Source of the DNA: Pseudomonadota bacterium
GTDB lineage: Bacteria; Pseudomonadota; Alphaproteobacteria; Acetobacterales; Acetobacteraceae
Direction of reading: 5' to 3'
Assembly (NCBI GenBank): GCA_021805545.1
Contig: JAJZFB010000067.1
Coordinates: forward strand, 1-64,000
Length of the DNA stretch: 64,000 bases
Shown here: positions 51,958 through 59,686 of the stretch, one piece after another
How positions within the stretch are numbered: the first letter of the stretch is position 1
Layout of the letters: each line of letters begins with the position of its first letter
Program-made: the position numbers and the translations under genes
Notes under the pieces: generated by a model
Databases searched by the model: none
Told to the model about the DNA's origin: nothing
What the model saw: the letters and a program-made list of their open reading frames with translations, nothing else

Positions 51958-52946
51958 TCCTTTCCTGGTACGCGAAGCATCGCCGCCATCTGCCCTGGCG
52001 CGCCGCCCCCGGCCAGCTTGCCAACCCCTACCATGTCTGGCTGTCCGAGATCATGCTGCAGCAGACGGTGGTGGCCACCGTGCGCCCCTATTACGCCAAA
52101 TTTCTGGCCGCGTATCCCCGTATCGAAGACCTGGCGGCGGCGAGCGTGGAGGAGGTTTGCGGGCATTGGGCGGGTCTCGGCTATTACGCGCGCGCGCGCA
52201 ATTTGCATAAATGCGCCCAGGCCGTGGCGGCGCTGGGGGCATTTCCGCAAACCATCGAGGGGCTGCGGGCCTTGCCGGGCATAGGGCCATATACGGCCAA
52301 TGCCATTGGCGCCATCGCCTTCCGGCTGCCCGTGCTGCCGGTGGATGGAAACATAGAGCGTGTGGCGGCGCGCATATTCGCCATTACCGCGCCCTTGCCG
52401 CAAGCCAAGCCACAGATTGTAACGGCGGCGCAGGCCTTCATTCAGGACAAACACGCGCAACAGGCGCCGGGCGATTTCGCGCAGGCCTTGTTCGACCTCG
52501 GCGCCACCATCTGCACCCCAAAATCGCCCAACTGCCCCGCCTGCCCCTGGGCGGCGCATTGCCAGGGCGCCGCGCAAGGCATTGCCGCCACCCTGCCCGC
52601 CAAATCGCCCAAGGCCGCGCGCCCGCACCGCACCGGCACGGCCTATGTGCTGTTGGATGCGGCGGGCGATGTGCTGCTGCTGCGCCGCCCCGCGCGCGGG
52701 CTGCTGGGCGGTATGCTGGCTTTGCCCGAAGAGCCGCCCATAACCGCGAAATGGCGCGACGCGGGCAGTATCGAGCATGTATTCACCCATTTCACCCTCA
52801 CCCTCGGCGTTAAGGCGGCGCGGCGCAAAACCCTGCCCGATGGCGCGCTGCGCGCCCCGGCCGCAACCGCGCCCTTGCCCAGCGTGATGCGAAAGGCGCT
52901 TGACGCGGGGCGCCGGGCGCTCAACCATGCCGCCAATGGAGAATGA
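51921..52946 (+). CDS. mutY: Adenine DNA glycosylase MutY
   Basis: About 341 aa, removes A opposite 8-oxoG. HhH-GPD fold: LPWRAAPGQLANPYHVWLSE and IMLQQTVVATVRPYYAKF, then GLGYYARARNLHKCAQ, LRALPGIGPYTANAIGAIAF (HhH), and catalytic Asp in VDGNIERVAARIFAI. [4Fe-4S] cysteines are CTPKSPNCPACPWAAHC (C-X6-C-X2-C-X5-C). The C-terminal Nudix-like domain reads 8-oxoG. GTG 51921 is preferred; a TTG at 51912 is possible. Its start overlaps dciA on the other strand. Confidence 0.95.
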   Translation: MRQSFSSPPARTLLSWYAKHRRHLPWRAAPGQLANPYHVWLSEIMLQQTVVATVRPYYAKFLAAYPRIEDLAAASVEEVCGHWAGLGYYARARNLHKCAQAVAALGAFPQTIEGLRALPGIGPYTANAIGAIAFRLPVLPVDGNIERVAARIFAITAPLPQAKPQIVTAAQAFIQDKHAQQAPGDFAQALFDLGATICTPKSPNCPACPWAAHCQGAAQGIAATLPAKSPKAARPHRTGTAYVLLDAAGDVLLLRRPARGLLGGMLALPEEPPITAKWRDAGSIEHVFTHFTLTLGVKAARRKTLPDGALRAPAATAPLPSVMRKALDAGRRALNHAANGE

Positions 52947-53982
52947 TTTGCATAATGGCCTGCTGGCCATCGACACACATGTTGATATTCCCTGGCCCGA
53001 AGGCCCCAGCCCGTTTGAGGATGGGCCGCGCTGCGTGGATTTGCCCAAGCTGAAGCAGGGCGGCATCGCGGCGGTGTGCTTCGTGGCCTATGTGCCGCAA
53101 GGCCACCGCGACGCGGCGGGGCATCTGGCCGCCGCCGGGCGCACGCGCGCCATGCTGCACGCCATTGCCGGCATGGCCCCGCCCGATGGCTCCGGCGGCG
53201 TGCTCGCCCGCACGGCGGATGAGATCGAGGCCGCTTACGCCGCGGGCAAGCCGGGCATCGTCCCCGCCATCGAGAATGGCTACGGCATTGGCCGTGACCT
53301 GACATTGCTGGAGGAATTCGCCGGGCTGGGCGCGCGCTACATCACCCTCACCCATAACGGGCATAACGAAATTGGCGACGCCGCCATACCCTTACGCAAC
53401 CTTGGCGATGACGACACGCAATATGGCGGGCTGTCCGATTTCGGGCAGAGCGTGGTGGACCGCATGAACGAGCTGGGGGTGATGGTGGATATTTCCCATG
53501 CCGCTAAAACCACCATGATGCAGGCGGTAAAACGCTCCAAGGCGCCGGTGCTGGCCTCGCATTCCTGCATGCGGGCGCTGTGTGACCATAAGCGCAACCT
53601 GGATGACGAGCAGCTGGAGCTGATCGCCGCCACGGGCGGGCTGGTGCAGGTTACCATGGTCTCCAACTTCCTGCGCCCGCGCGCCCGCGCGGCGGATGTA
53701 ACCGTGGCCGACATTGCCGACCATATCGATTACGGCGTGCAGCGCATGGGCATAGACCATGTGGGCATCGGCACCGATTTCGACGGCGGCGGCGGCGTAA
53801 AGGGCTTCATGCACATAGGCCAGGCGCGCAATTTAACCGCCGAGCTAACGCGGCGCGGCTATGGGCGCGAGGAGCTGGCGAAGATATGGGGCGGCAATGT
53901 GCTGCGCCTGCTGCGCCAGGCCGAGAATGTGGCGGCGGCCAGCCAGAAAGCCCCCTTGCGGCAGCCCGGGGCCATGGCCTGA
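52927..53982 (+). CDS. Membrane-dipeptidase-type peptidase (M19 family)
   Basis: About 351 aa zinc dipeptidase family. The metal-binding DTHVDIPW occurs at the start, EN..GYGI in the middle, then THNGHNEIGD, VMVDISHAAKTTMMQA (His), LASHSCMRALCDHKRNL, and a final GIDHVGIGTDFDGGGGVKGF. No signal peptide is seen, so it may be cytoplasmic. ATG 52927 or 52936 are alternatives. It overlaps the mutY end by 20 nt. Confidence 0.9.
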   Translation: MPPMENDLHNGLLAIDTHVDIPWPEGPSPFEDGPRCVDLPKLKQGGIAAVCFVAYVPQGHRDAAGHLAAAGRTRAMLHAIAGMAPPDGSGGVLARTADEIEAAYAAGKPGIVPAIENGYGIGRDLTLLEEFAGLGARYITLTHNGHNEIGDAAIPLRNLGDDDTQYGGLSDFGQSVVDRMNELGVMVDISHAAKTTMMQAVKRSKAPVLASHSCMRALCDHKRNLDDEQLELIAATGGLVQVTMVSNFLRPRARAADVTVADIADHIDYGVQRMGIDHVGIGTDFDGGGGVKGFMHIGQARNLTAELTRRGYGREELAKIWGGNVLRLLRQAENVAAASQKAPLRQPGAMA

Positions 53983-54019
53983 GAGGGGGTTCAACCCTCT
54001 CGGCTTGCCGTATACGCCG

Positions 54020-54562
54020 TCAGGCGCGCGGGCCGCGCTGGAACAGGCGGGTTGCGAGTACGCCGTAGCTGGTCTCATGCGGGAAGGTGGCGGGGTTGAG
54101 GGGGACGGTGGCGCTGTCGCCTTGCGGGTATTGGGCGGGGTGCTTGCTGGAATAATCGTAGGTGACGACGCGCTTGGCAAAGCGCCATTTGCCGCCATCC
54201 TTGCGGTAATGGTCGATATAGCGGACGAAGCGCAGGTCTTCGAGCCAGCCGCCTTTGCCGTCGGGGATGATGTGGAAGGCGAGCGCGTAGATTTCGCCTT
54301 CACCCGTATCGCCATCGACGCTGACGAGATGGTTGCAGATATGGTGCCCGCTATAGCGCATATAGGGGAAGGATTTTTCCAGGAAATCCACATAGGCTTC
54401 CGCATCGCCATCGAAACTGTCGCCATGTGTGTCGGTAGCGCCGGGGGCGTAGAGGGAGCGGAGCAGGGCGCCGTCCTTGCGGTCCACGCCACGGGAATAA
54501 AGCTGGCCAAGCTCGCGGATGGCTTCTTTGTCGAGCAGGGTTTGCAGGGCTTTGTCTGTCAT
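54020..54562 (-). CDS. NTF2-like (SnoaL / nuclear transport factor 2 family) protein
   Basis: 180 aa. A strong AAGGAGG sits 6 nt before ATG 54562. The fold signature is LLDKEAIRELGQLYSRGVDR, then DGDAEAYVDFLEKSF, SGHHICNHLVSVDG and an RFAKRVVTYDY near the end. Such proteins act as hydratases, isomerases or dehydratases on cyclic substrates. It is the last gene of the minus-strand cluster that starts at 57.2 kb; a hairpin element (54595-54700) precedes it. Confidence 0.82.
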   Translation of the reverse strand: MTDKALQTLLDKEAIRELGQLYSRGVDRKDGALLRSLYAPGATDTHGDSFDGDAEAYVDFLEKSFPYMRYSGHHICNHLVSVDGDTGEGEIYALAFHIIPDGKGGWLEDLRFVRYIDHYRKDGGKWRFAKRVVTYDYSSKHPAQYPQGDSATVPLNPATFPHETSYGVLATRLFQRGPRA

Positions 54563-54594
54563 CGGGTGCCTCCTTAGGGAGTGTTGCAGAAGCC

Positions 54595-54700
54595 GCTCTG
54601 GTGAGTCGTCAAGCGGTGATTTTTGAGCACCGGAGCGGAACGTATTCCAGTACGTAAGCACCGGAGCGCAGAAAATCGCCGCTTGACGACTCACCAGAGC
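54595..54700. repeat. Large hairpin element with conserved loop (copy 2, SDR-NTF2 gap)
   Basis: The arms 54595-54623 and 54672-54700 pair over 29 bp with one G-T mismatch. The inside holds GAGCACCGGAGCGGA and AAGCACCGGAGCGCA around an ACGTA...TACGT mini-hairpin. The loop is the inverse of the copy at 39738-39877, with the same outer CTGGTGAGTCG edge, but the inner stem is different and re-paired. Confidence 0.9.
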
Positions 54701-54719
54701 AGGCGTTTGGGACGGCCCC

Positions 54720-55526
54720 CTATTGTGCGAAGGAATAGCCGCCATTGACCGGGTAGGTCTGGCCGGTGATCCAGGATGAGGCGGGGGCGGCGAGCAGCAG
54801 GGCCATCAGCGCCACATCGTCCGGCTTACCGTAGCGGCGGATGGCGTAGCGGGCGAGCTGCGCCTTTACCTGGTCGCGGGCCATGAAGGCTGCCTCTTCT
54901 TCCTCGGTCATCGGGTGGGCGATGGAGGACAGGGAGATGGCGTTGCAGGTGATGTTGTAGCGCCCGGTTTCGCGCGCCAAGGCGCGGATGAACCCGGCGG
55001 CGGCGGCCTTGGCGGCGGAATAAACGGCCAGGCGCTGCTCGCCCACACGCCCGGCATCGGACACGATGGTGATGATGCGGCCGAAAGTGGCGGCCACCAT
55101 GTCTGGCACTGCCACATGGCAGCAATTTAGCACGCCGGTGGCGTTGGTGCGGAAGAAGCGGTCCCACTCCTCGGGCTTGGTTTCCCAGAAGGGCGGAGAC
55201 ATGCCCATGGTTACGTTGGGGCCGGCATTGCCCGCGTTGTTCACCAATATGGTGGCAGGCGCGCCAAGCTCGGCCTTGGCCTTGGCGAAGGCGGCGGAGA
55301 CGGAGGCGTGGTCGCCCACATCGGCCTGCACGGCGGCGGCTTTTACGCCCAGCGCGCGGATTTCCCCGGCCACGGCCTCGGCGCGCTCCAGCACGAAGTC
55401 GTTTACCGCGATGCCGCCCGCATTATGGCGGGCGAGGGTGAGGGCAATGCCGCGCCCGACCCCCTGGCCAGCGCCGGTAACAAGGGCGATACGGCCTTGC
55501 AGGTCAAAAGGGTCGTTTCCGATCAT
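54720..55526 (-). CDS. SDR-family oxidoreductase
   Basis: 268 aa. The NAD(P)-binding ALVTGAGQGVGRGIALTLAR is at the start, with an acidic residue at the second strand end (AVNDFVLERAE) suggesting NAD. Then NNAGNAGPNV and the catalytic YSAAKAAAAGFIRALA, and TGQTYPVNGGYSF at the end. ATG 55526 has GGAG upstream. A CATATTCG-N8-CGAATATA operator lies 15 nt before the ATG, so it has its own regulated promoter. Confidence 0.9.
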   Translation of the reverse strand: MIGNDPFDLQGRIALVTGAGQGVGRGIALTLARHNAGGIAVNDFVLERAEAVAGEIRALGVKAAAVQADVGDHASVSAAFAKAKAELGAPATILVNNAGNAGPNVTMGMSPPFWETKPEEWDRFFRTNATGVLNCCHVAVPDMVAATFGRIITIVSDAGRVGEQRLAVYSAAKAAAAGFIRALARETGRYNITCNAISLSSIAHPMTEEEEAAFMARDQVKAQLARYAIRRYGKPDDVALMALLLAAPASSWITGQTYPVNGGYSFAQ

Positions 55527-55540
55527 GGCGTTTGCTCCAG

Positions 55541-55564
55541 CATATTCGACGATAACCGAATATA
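55541..55564. promoter_or_regulatory. CATATTCG-N8-CGAATATA operator, copy 1
   Basis: CATATTCG (55541-55548), 8 nt, CGAATATA (55557-55564). The same architecture occurs at 57299-57322 in the divergent promoter of the regulator. It lies in the 50-bp gap between the LLM and SDR genes. Confidence 0.75.
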
Positions 55565-55576
55565 CTCCGGTTTTGA

Positions 55577-56449
55577 TTAAAGCAAGGCGGCGGCAAGGGT
55601 GCGCCAGCCGGGGCGGACGGCGGACACGGTGGGGCGCTCGGCGCCGGTGATGAGCTGGACGCAGACATGGTCCGCCCCGGCGGCCAGATGCGCCTGCACC
55701 CGCGCGGCAATTTGCGCGGGGCTGCCCCAGGCGAACAGGGCGTCCACCAGACGGTCGGCGGCGCTGTCGATCTCGGCTTGGGTGAAGCCGAGGGCGAGCC
55801 AGCTATTCACGTAATTGGGCAGGCGGCCGTAATGGCCGATGACCGTGCGGGCGGCGGCGCGGGCGGTTTGCGGGTTGGTGTCCAGAATCACGCCTTGCTC
55901 GGGGGCCAGCAGCGCAGCTGGCCCCAGCACTTGGCGGGCCATGGCGGTGTGTTCTGGCGTAACCAGGTAGGGGTGGGCGCCCAAGGTGCGGTCGCGGGAA
56001 AGTTCCAGCATTTTGGGGCGCAGGGCAGCCAGGCACAGGGCGGAGGACGGCACGCCCTCGGCGGCCAGGCCGTCGAGGAAATTGCGCATGACGGTGAGGG
56101 GCTTGCCATAATTTTCGCCGATGATGGGGCCGTGGCTGACGCCCAGCCCGAGCAGGGTGCGCGATTGCTGCGCGGGGCTTTGGGTACGCCACCAGCTGCC
56201 AACCTCCTGCGGGGTGTGCTTCCAGATATTCAGGATGCCGGAGCAGAGGGTGGTGTTTTTCGCCGCGTCACGCAGCTGGGCGAGGTCGCCCAGAATATCG
56301 CCGCCAATGCCGCCGGGGACCCAGATGGCGCCGAAGCCCAGCTCGTCCAGCTCCGCCGTGGCTTCCAGCGCCTCGGCGCGGGCGCCAAAGCGCAGCTCCA
56401 TAGACCAGATACCGATTTTGCCGAGGCGGTTTTTATCCGCGGTGCTCAT
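55577..56449 (-). CDS. LLM-class flavin/F420-type oxidoreductase
   Basis: About 290 aa TIM-barrel luciferase-like monooxygenase family, resembling the TIGR03620 type. It shows IGIWSMELRFGARAEALEAT, ELDELGFGAIWVPGG, LLGLGVSHGPIIGENYGKP, NYVNSWLALGF and a GADHVCVQLITG end. GGAGGA 5 nt before ATG 56449 fixes the start. The cofactor (FMN or F420) cannot be told from sequence. It sits between two SDR genes under the cluster's operator. Confidence 0.85.
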   Translation of the reverse strand: MSTADKNRLGKIGIWSMELRFGARAEALEATAELDELGFGAIWVPGGIGGDILGDLAQLRDAAKNTTLCSGILNIWKHTPQEVGSWWRTQSPAQQSRTLLGLGVSHGPIIGENYGKPLTVMRNFLDGLAAEGVPSSALCLAALRPKMLELSRDRTLGAHPYLVTPEHTAMARQVLGPAALLAPEQGVILDTNPQTARAAARTVIGHYGRLPNYVNSWLALGFTQAEIDSAADRLVDALFAWGSPAQIAARVQAHLAAGADHVCVQLITGAERPTVSAVRPGWRTLAAALL

Positions 56450-56482
56450 GTCTTCCTCCGTCATTCTTCCAGGGCAGCGTAG

Positions 56483-57238
56483 TCAGCCCGCGGTCACACC
56501 GCAATCCGCTGTCCAGACAGCGCCATGCACCGCGCTGGCGGCGGGCGAGGCGATGAAGGCGACGACAGATGCCACCTCGGCCGCCTGGGCGGGCGGGCGG
56601 ATGCCGGAATAGCGCTTGATTTTGGCGAAATCGGCATCGGCGGGCGGGCGCGTGCCGGTGGAAATTTCGGTCATCATGGCGCCAGGGGCGACGGCGTTGA
56701 TGCGGATGGGTTTGTCCGCATATTCCATGGCGAGCGATTTGGTGAGTTGCAGCAGAGCGGCCTTGGACATGGAATAGGGCACGATATAGGACGCGCCCAT
56801 GAGCGCGCTTTGCGAGAGCACGTTGACGATGTTGCCCTGGGTTTGCAGCAGATGCGGAATGGCGGCCTGGCACAGCCAGAACGGTGCCGCGGCGTTGACC
56901 TGCATGATGCGCCAGAATTCGTCCTCGGGCACATTGGTGGCGTGGTTGAAGCGCATGAGGCCGGCGGCGTTGATGAGGATGTCCAGCCTGCCATAAGTGG
57001 CGATGGCGGCCTCCACGGCGGCGGTGCAGTTGGCTTTTGCCGAAATATCGGTGGCGAACGCGGTGGCCGGGGCGCCGGTTTGTTTCAGCTCCGCGCAGGT
57101 TTCTTCCAGGCGGTCCGCCAGAATATCCACCAGCAGCAGGGCCACGCCCTGGGCCGCCAGGGCCTCGGCAATGGCGCGGCCCAGGCCGCGCGCGGCGCCG
57201 GTGATGATGGCGGCGCGCTGGGGGTGCTGTGTGGGCAT
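56483..57238 (-). CDS. SDR-family oxidoreductase (first gene of the cluster)
   Basis: 251 aa. AAIITGAARGLGRAIAEAL and the acidic LLLVDILADR suggest NAD. NAAGLMRFNHATNVPEDEFW is followed by the active site Ser (VLSQSALMG) and YSMSKAALLQL, and a HGAVWTADCGVTAG end. AAGGA lies 6 nt before ATG 57238. It is transcribed from the divergent promoter that carries the second CATATTCG operator. Confidence 0.9.
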   Translation of the reverse strand: MPTQHPQRAAIITGAARGLGRAIAEALAAQGVALLLVDILADRLEETCAELKQTGAPATAFATDISAKANCTAAVEAAIATYGRLDILINAAGLMRFNHATNVPEDEFWRIMQVNAAAPFWLCQAAIPHLLQTQGNIVNVLSQSALMGASYIVPYSMSKAALLQLTKSLAMEYADKPIRINAVAPGAMMTEISTGTRPPADADFAKIKRYSGIRPPAQAAEVASVVAFIASPAASAVHGAVWTADCGVTAG

Positions 57239-57298
57239 GCGTTGTCCTTCTGGCTGCGGGGCGTGTGAGCGTTTTATCTGGTTTTCCCCCGGCCGAAT

Positions 57299-57322
57299 CA
57301 TATTCGATAGATGCCGAATATG
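57299..57322. promoter_or_regulatory. CATATTCG-N8-CGAATATG operator, copy 2 (divergent promoter)
   Basis: CATATTCG (57299-57306), 8 nt, CGAATATG (57315-57322): a perfect inverted repeat centred between the SDR gene and the regulator. It is probably the regulator's own site. Confidence 0.8.
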
Positions 57323-57395
57323 TCAAAACGCTTGGCAGGCCACGGGGCTGGACGTTATTTGCCCTGATGCGGCGGCTTTGCAGGGATTGCGAAAC

Positions 57396-57854
57396 ATGAT
57401 GAATGACATGACGGACAAAGCGCGCCCTGACCGGAACGACCCGTTTATCGCGGCGCTGGAACGGCTGATTGTGCCCATGGGCATGCCGCCCATCGCGGCG
57501 CGGATGCAGGGCTATATCATGCTGTGCCAGGAACCGGTGAGCCTGGATGAGATTGTGGACGGGCTGGGGGTGAGCAAGAGCAGCGCCTCGGTCGCCGCGC
57601 GGCTGCTGGAGCGGTACGGGATTTTGCGCTGCTACACCGCGCGCGGAACGAAGCGCGTGCGCTACGGGGTGACCGCGCATTGCGCCGGGTTTCTGCTGGA
57701 GCAGATGCGCTCCATCGGCACGATGGCGGCGCTGCTGCGGGATGCCGCGCGGGCGCGGCGCGATGAGGCGGTAACGGCGCGGCTGACGGATATGGGCGCG
57801 TTTTATGCGCGCGTGCATGCGGCGCTGGAGAGCGTGCTCCCGGAAGGGGGTTGA
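57396..57854 (+). CDS. GbsR/MarR-type transcriptional regulator
   Basis: 152 aa winged-helix protein. MPPIAARMQGYIMLCQEPV and SLDEIVDGLGVSKSSASVAA are followed by RLLERYGILRCY, matching the GbsR/MarR pattern. AGGGA 9 nt before ATG 57396. It is divergent from the SDR-LLM-SDR-NTF2 genes and shares an operator with them; the signal molecule is unknown. A PEP-mutase-family gene follows on the same strand. Confidence 0.85.
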   Translation: MMNDMTDKARPDRNDPFIAALERLIVPMGMPPIAARMQGYIMLCQEPVSLDEIVDGLGVSKSSASVAARLLERYGILRCYTARGTKRVRYGVTAHCAGFLLEQMRSIGTMAALLRDAARARRDEAVTARLTDMGAFYARVHAALESVLPEGG

Positions 57855-57939
57855 AGGCGCGGGTGGTGGATTTCAGCCGGGGCTGCCTATAGGGTGGGGT
57901 GGCAATACGGCGGAATCAGCCATTAAAGGGAGAAACCAG

Positions 57940-58812
57940 ATGCCAGGACAGGGTGAGAAGCTACGCAAACTTGTTGAAAGCGGCGCGCATTTTGTGGCCG
58001 CCGAGGCCTATAGCGCGCTGACCGGGCGGATTGTGGAAAGCGTGGGGTTCAAGGCCGCGTATCTGGGCGGGCATGCGTGCAGCGCCTTCCATTATGCGGT
58101 GCCCGATAATGGAATTTTCAGCCAGGTTGAGCAGATTGAGCAGGCCGCGCGCATCGCCCAGGCGATGAATATACCGTTGATTGCCGATGCGGACACGCTG
58201 GGCGAAACGGTGGCGGATGCGTATCATTTTACCCGGCGCTACATCCAGCAGGGCATTGCGGGCATTCATATCGAGGATGAGCGCAACCCGAAACATTCGA
58301 AATATGTGAACGGGCTGTGCTCGATTGAGGATATGCAGGCGCGGATTGACGCGGCGGTGCGCGCGCGGCGCGATATGGGGGCGGATATTCTCCTCATCGC
58401 GCGGTGCGATGAAATGTATTCTAGCGAAATGGGCGGCGGCGGCACGGGCAGCATGGAAGAGGCGATACGGCGCGGCCATGCCTATGGCGAGGCCGGGGCG
58501 GATGCCATTGTGTTCGTGCCACGGCCCGACCCGATTCCGGAGCTTGCCAAGGCGATGAGGATTCCCGTTTGCACGCTGGGCTTCAACATTCCTGGCACGG
58601 CCTTTACGCTTTCCACCGGCTGGGGCTGGGTGAGCGCTGCCGCCAACCATTTGAAGATGGCGAAGGAGCTGATGGAGACGGGCAAGGTGACGAGTGCCAA
58701 TTTTGCCTTCCCCGAAAAATACGATTTGCTGGGCCACCCGCTTTATGACGGGCTGGTTGAGGAATGGGCGCAGAAAACCGGCCGCCCGAGCCGGCCCAAC
58801 CACGCGCCTTAG
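57940..58812 (+). CDS. Isocitrate lyase / PEP mutase superfamily enzyme
   Basis: 290 aa TIM barrel. AAEAYSALTGRIVESVGFKAAYL, IPLIADADTLGE (metal Asp), GIAGIHIEDERNPKH, and ILLIARCDE (metal/substrate) fit the family. The usual KKCGH/KRCGH loop of isocitrate and methylisocitrate lyases reads NPKHSKYVNG with no Cys, so it is more likely an oxaloacetate-decarboxylase or mutase-like member. AAAGGGAG precedes ATG 57940. It follows the GbsR-type regulator by 85 nt. Confidence 0.88.
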   Translation: MPGQGEKLRKLVESGAHFVAAEAYSALTGRIVESVGFKAAYLGGHACSAFHYAVPDNGIFSQVEQIEQAARIAQAMNIPLIADADTLGETVADAYHFTRRYIQQGIAGIHIEDERNPKHSKYVNGLCSIEDMQARIDAAVRARRDMGADILLIARCDEMYSSEMGGGGTGSMEEAIRRGHAYGEAGADAIVFVPRPDPIPELAKAMRIPVCTLGFNIPGTAFTLSTGWGWVSAAANHLKMAKELMETGKVTSANFAFPEKYDLLGHPLYDGLVEEWAQKTGRPSRPNHAP

Positions 58813-58867
58813 CGCCGGATGATTTGTGATCGGATCACGTTGTGATCCGGCCTGAAATCTGAATCCA

Positions 58868-58945
58868 GCTCTCAATCAATGAGGGAGCGCGCGATTCAGA
58901 CTTTCGAATCGCGCGCAAGGCGCGCGCATCTCAAGTCATCGCGCG
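58868..58945 (-). repeat. Dispersed repeat family 2 (copy B, at tlyA 3' end)
   Basis: Inverse of the copy at 43026-43102: on the minus strand it contains GACTTGAGATGCGC, GCGCGCGATTCGAAAGTCTG, AATCGCGC and ATTGATTGAGAGC. The tlyA stop (58931-58933) and its last few codons lie within it. Confidence 0.8.
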
Positions 58946-59686
58946 CTCATCGCCCCGCCGCGCGGCGATGAGGAATTCGATATTGCCTTCCGGCCCCTTG
59001 ATGGGGCTGGGGGTGATGCCGAGCACCGTCCAGCCCGGGAGGGATGAGAACCAGGCTTCGATGCGGGCGCAGACGTCCTGGTGAATGGCGGGGTCGCGGA
59101 CCACGCCGCCTTTGCCGACCTGGCCGGGTCCGGCCTCGAATTGCGGTTTGATGAGGGCGATGGCGAAGGCGCCCGGCGCGCAGAGGGCAAGCCCGGCGGG
59201 CAGCACGGTTTGCAGGCCGATGAAGCTGGCATCGCACACCAGCGCGCCGATGGGTTCCGGGATGATTTCGGCGTTAAGGTGGCGGGCATTGGTTTTTTCC
59301 AGCACCACCACGCGCGGGTCTGAGCGGAGCTTCCAGGCGAGCTGGCCATGGCCGACATCCACCGCGTACACTTTGGCGGCGCCGTTGGTGAGCAGCACAT
59401 CGGTAAAGCCGCCGGTGGAGGCGCCGATATCAAGGCAGATGCAGCCTTCAGGCGAGAGGCCGAAATGGGTGAGGCCGTGGGCGAGTTTTATGCCGCCGCG
59501 CGAGACCCAGGGGTGGTCCTGGCCCTTGACGGAGAGTTGCGCGTCTTGCGCCAGCATGTCTCCCGCCTTGGCCACGCGCGCCGTGCCGGCATAGACGAGG
59601 CCGGCCATGATGAGGGCCTGCGCCTTGGCGCGAGACTCCACCAGGCCGAGATTTACGAGCAGGAGATCGGCGCGCTGTTTTGCCAT
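58931..59686 (-). CDS. tlyA: TlyA family rRNA (cytidine-2'-O)-methyltransferase
   Basis: 251 aa. The N-terminal S4 RNA-binding domain (RADLLLVNLGLVESRAKAQALIMAG) precedes a FtsJ-like Rossmann domain (CLDIGASTGGFTDVLLTNGA, VDVGHGQLAWKL, CDASFIGLQTVLP). Homologues methylate C1409 of 16S and C1920 of 23S rRNA. The 5' end overlaps the MBL gene by 34 nt. The 3' end runs into a dispersed repeat. Confidence 0.92.
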   Translation of the reverse strand: MAKQRADLLLVNLGLVESRAKAQALIMAGLVYAGTARVAKAGDMLAQDAQLSVKGQDHPWVSRGGIKLAHGLTHFGLSPEGCICLDIGASTGGFTDVLLTNGAAKVYAVDVGHGQLAWKLRSDPRVVVLEKTNARHLNAEIIPEPIGALVCDASFIGLQTVLPAGLALCAPGAFAIALIKPQFEAGPGQVGKGGVVRDPAIHQDVCARIEAWFSSLPGWTVLGITPSPIKGPEGNIEFLIAARRGDERAMT

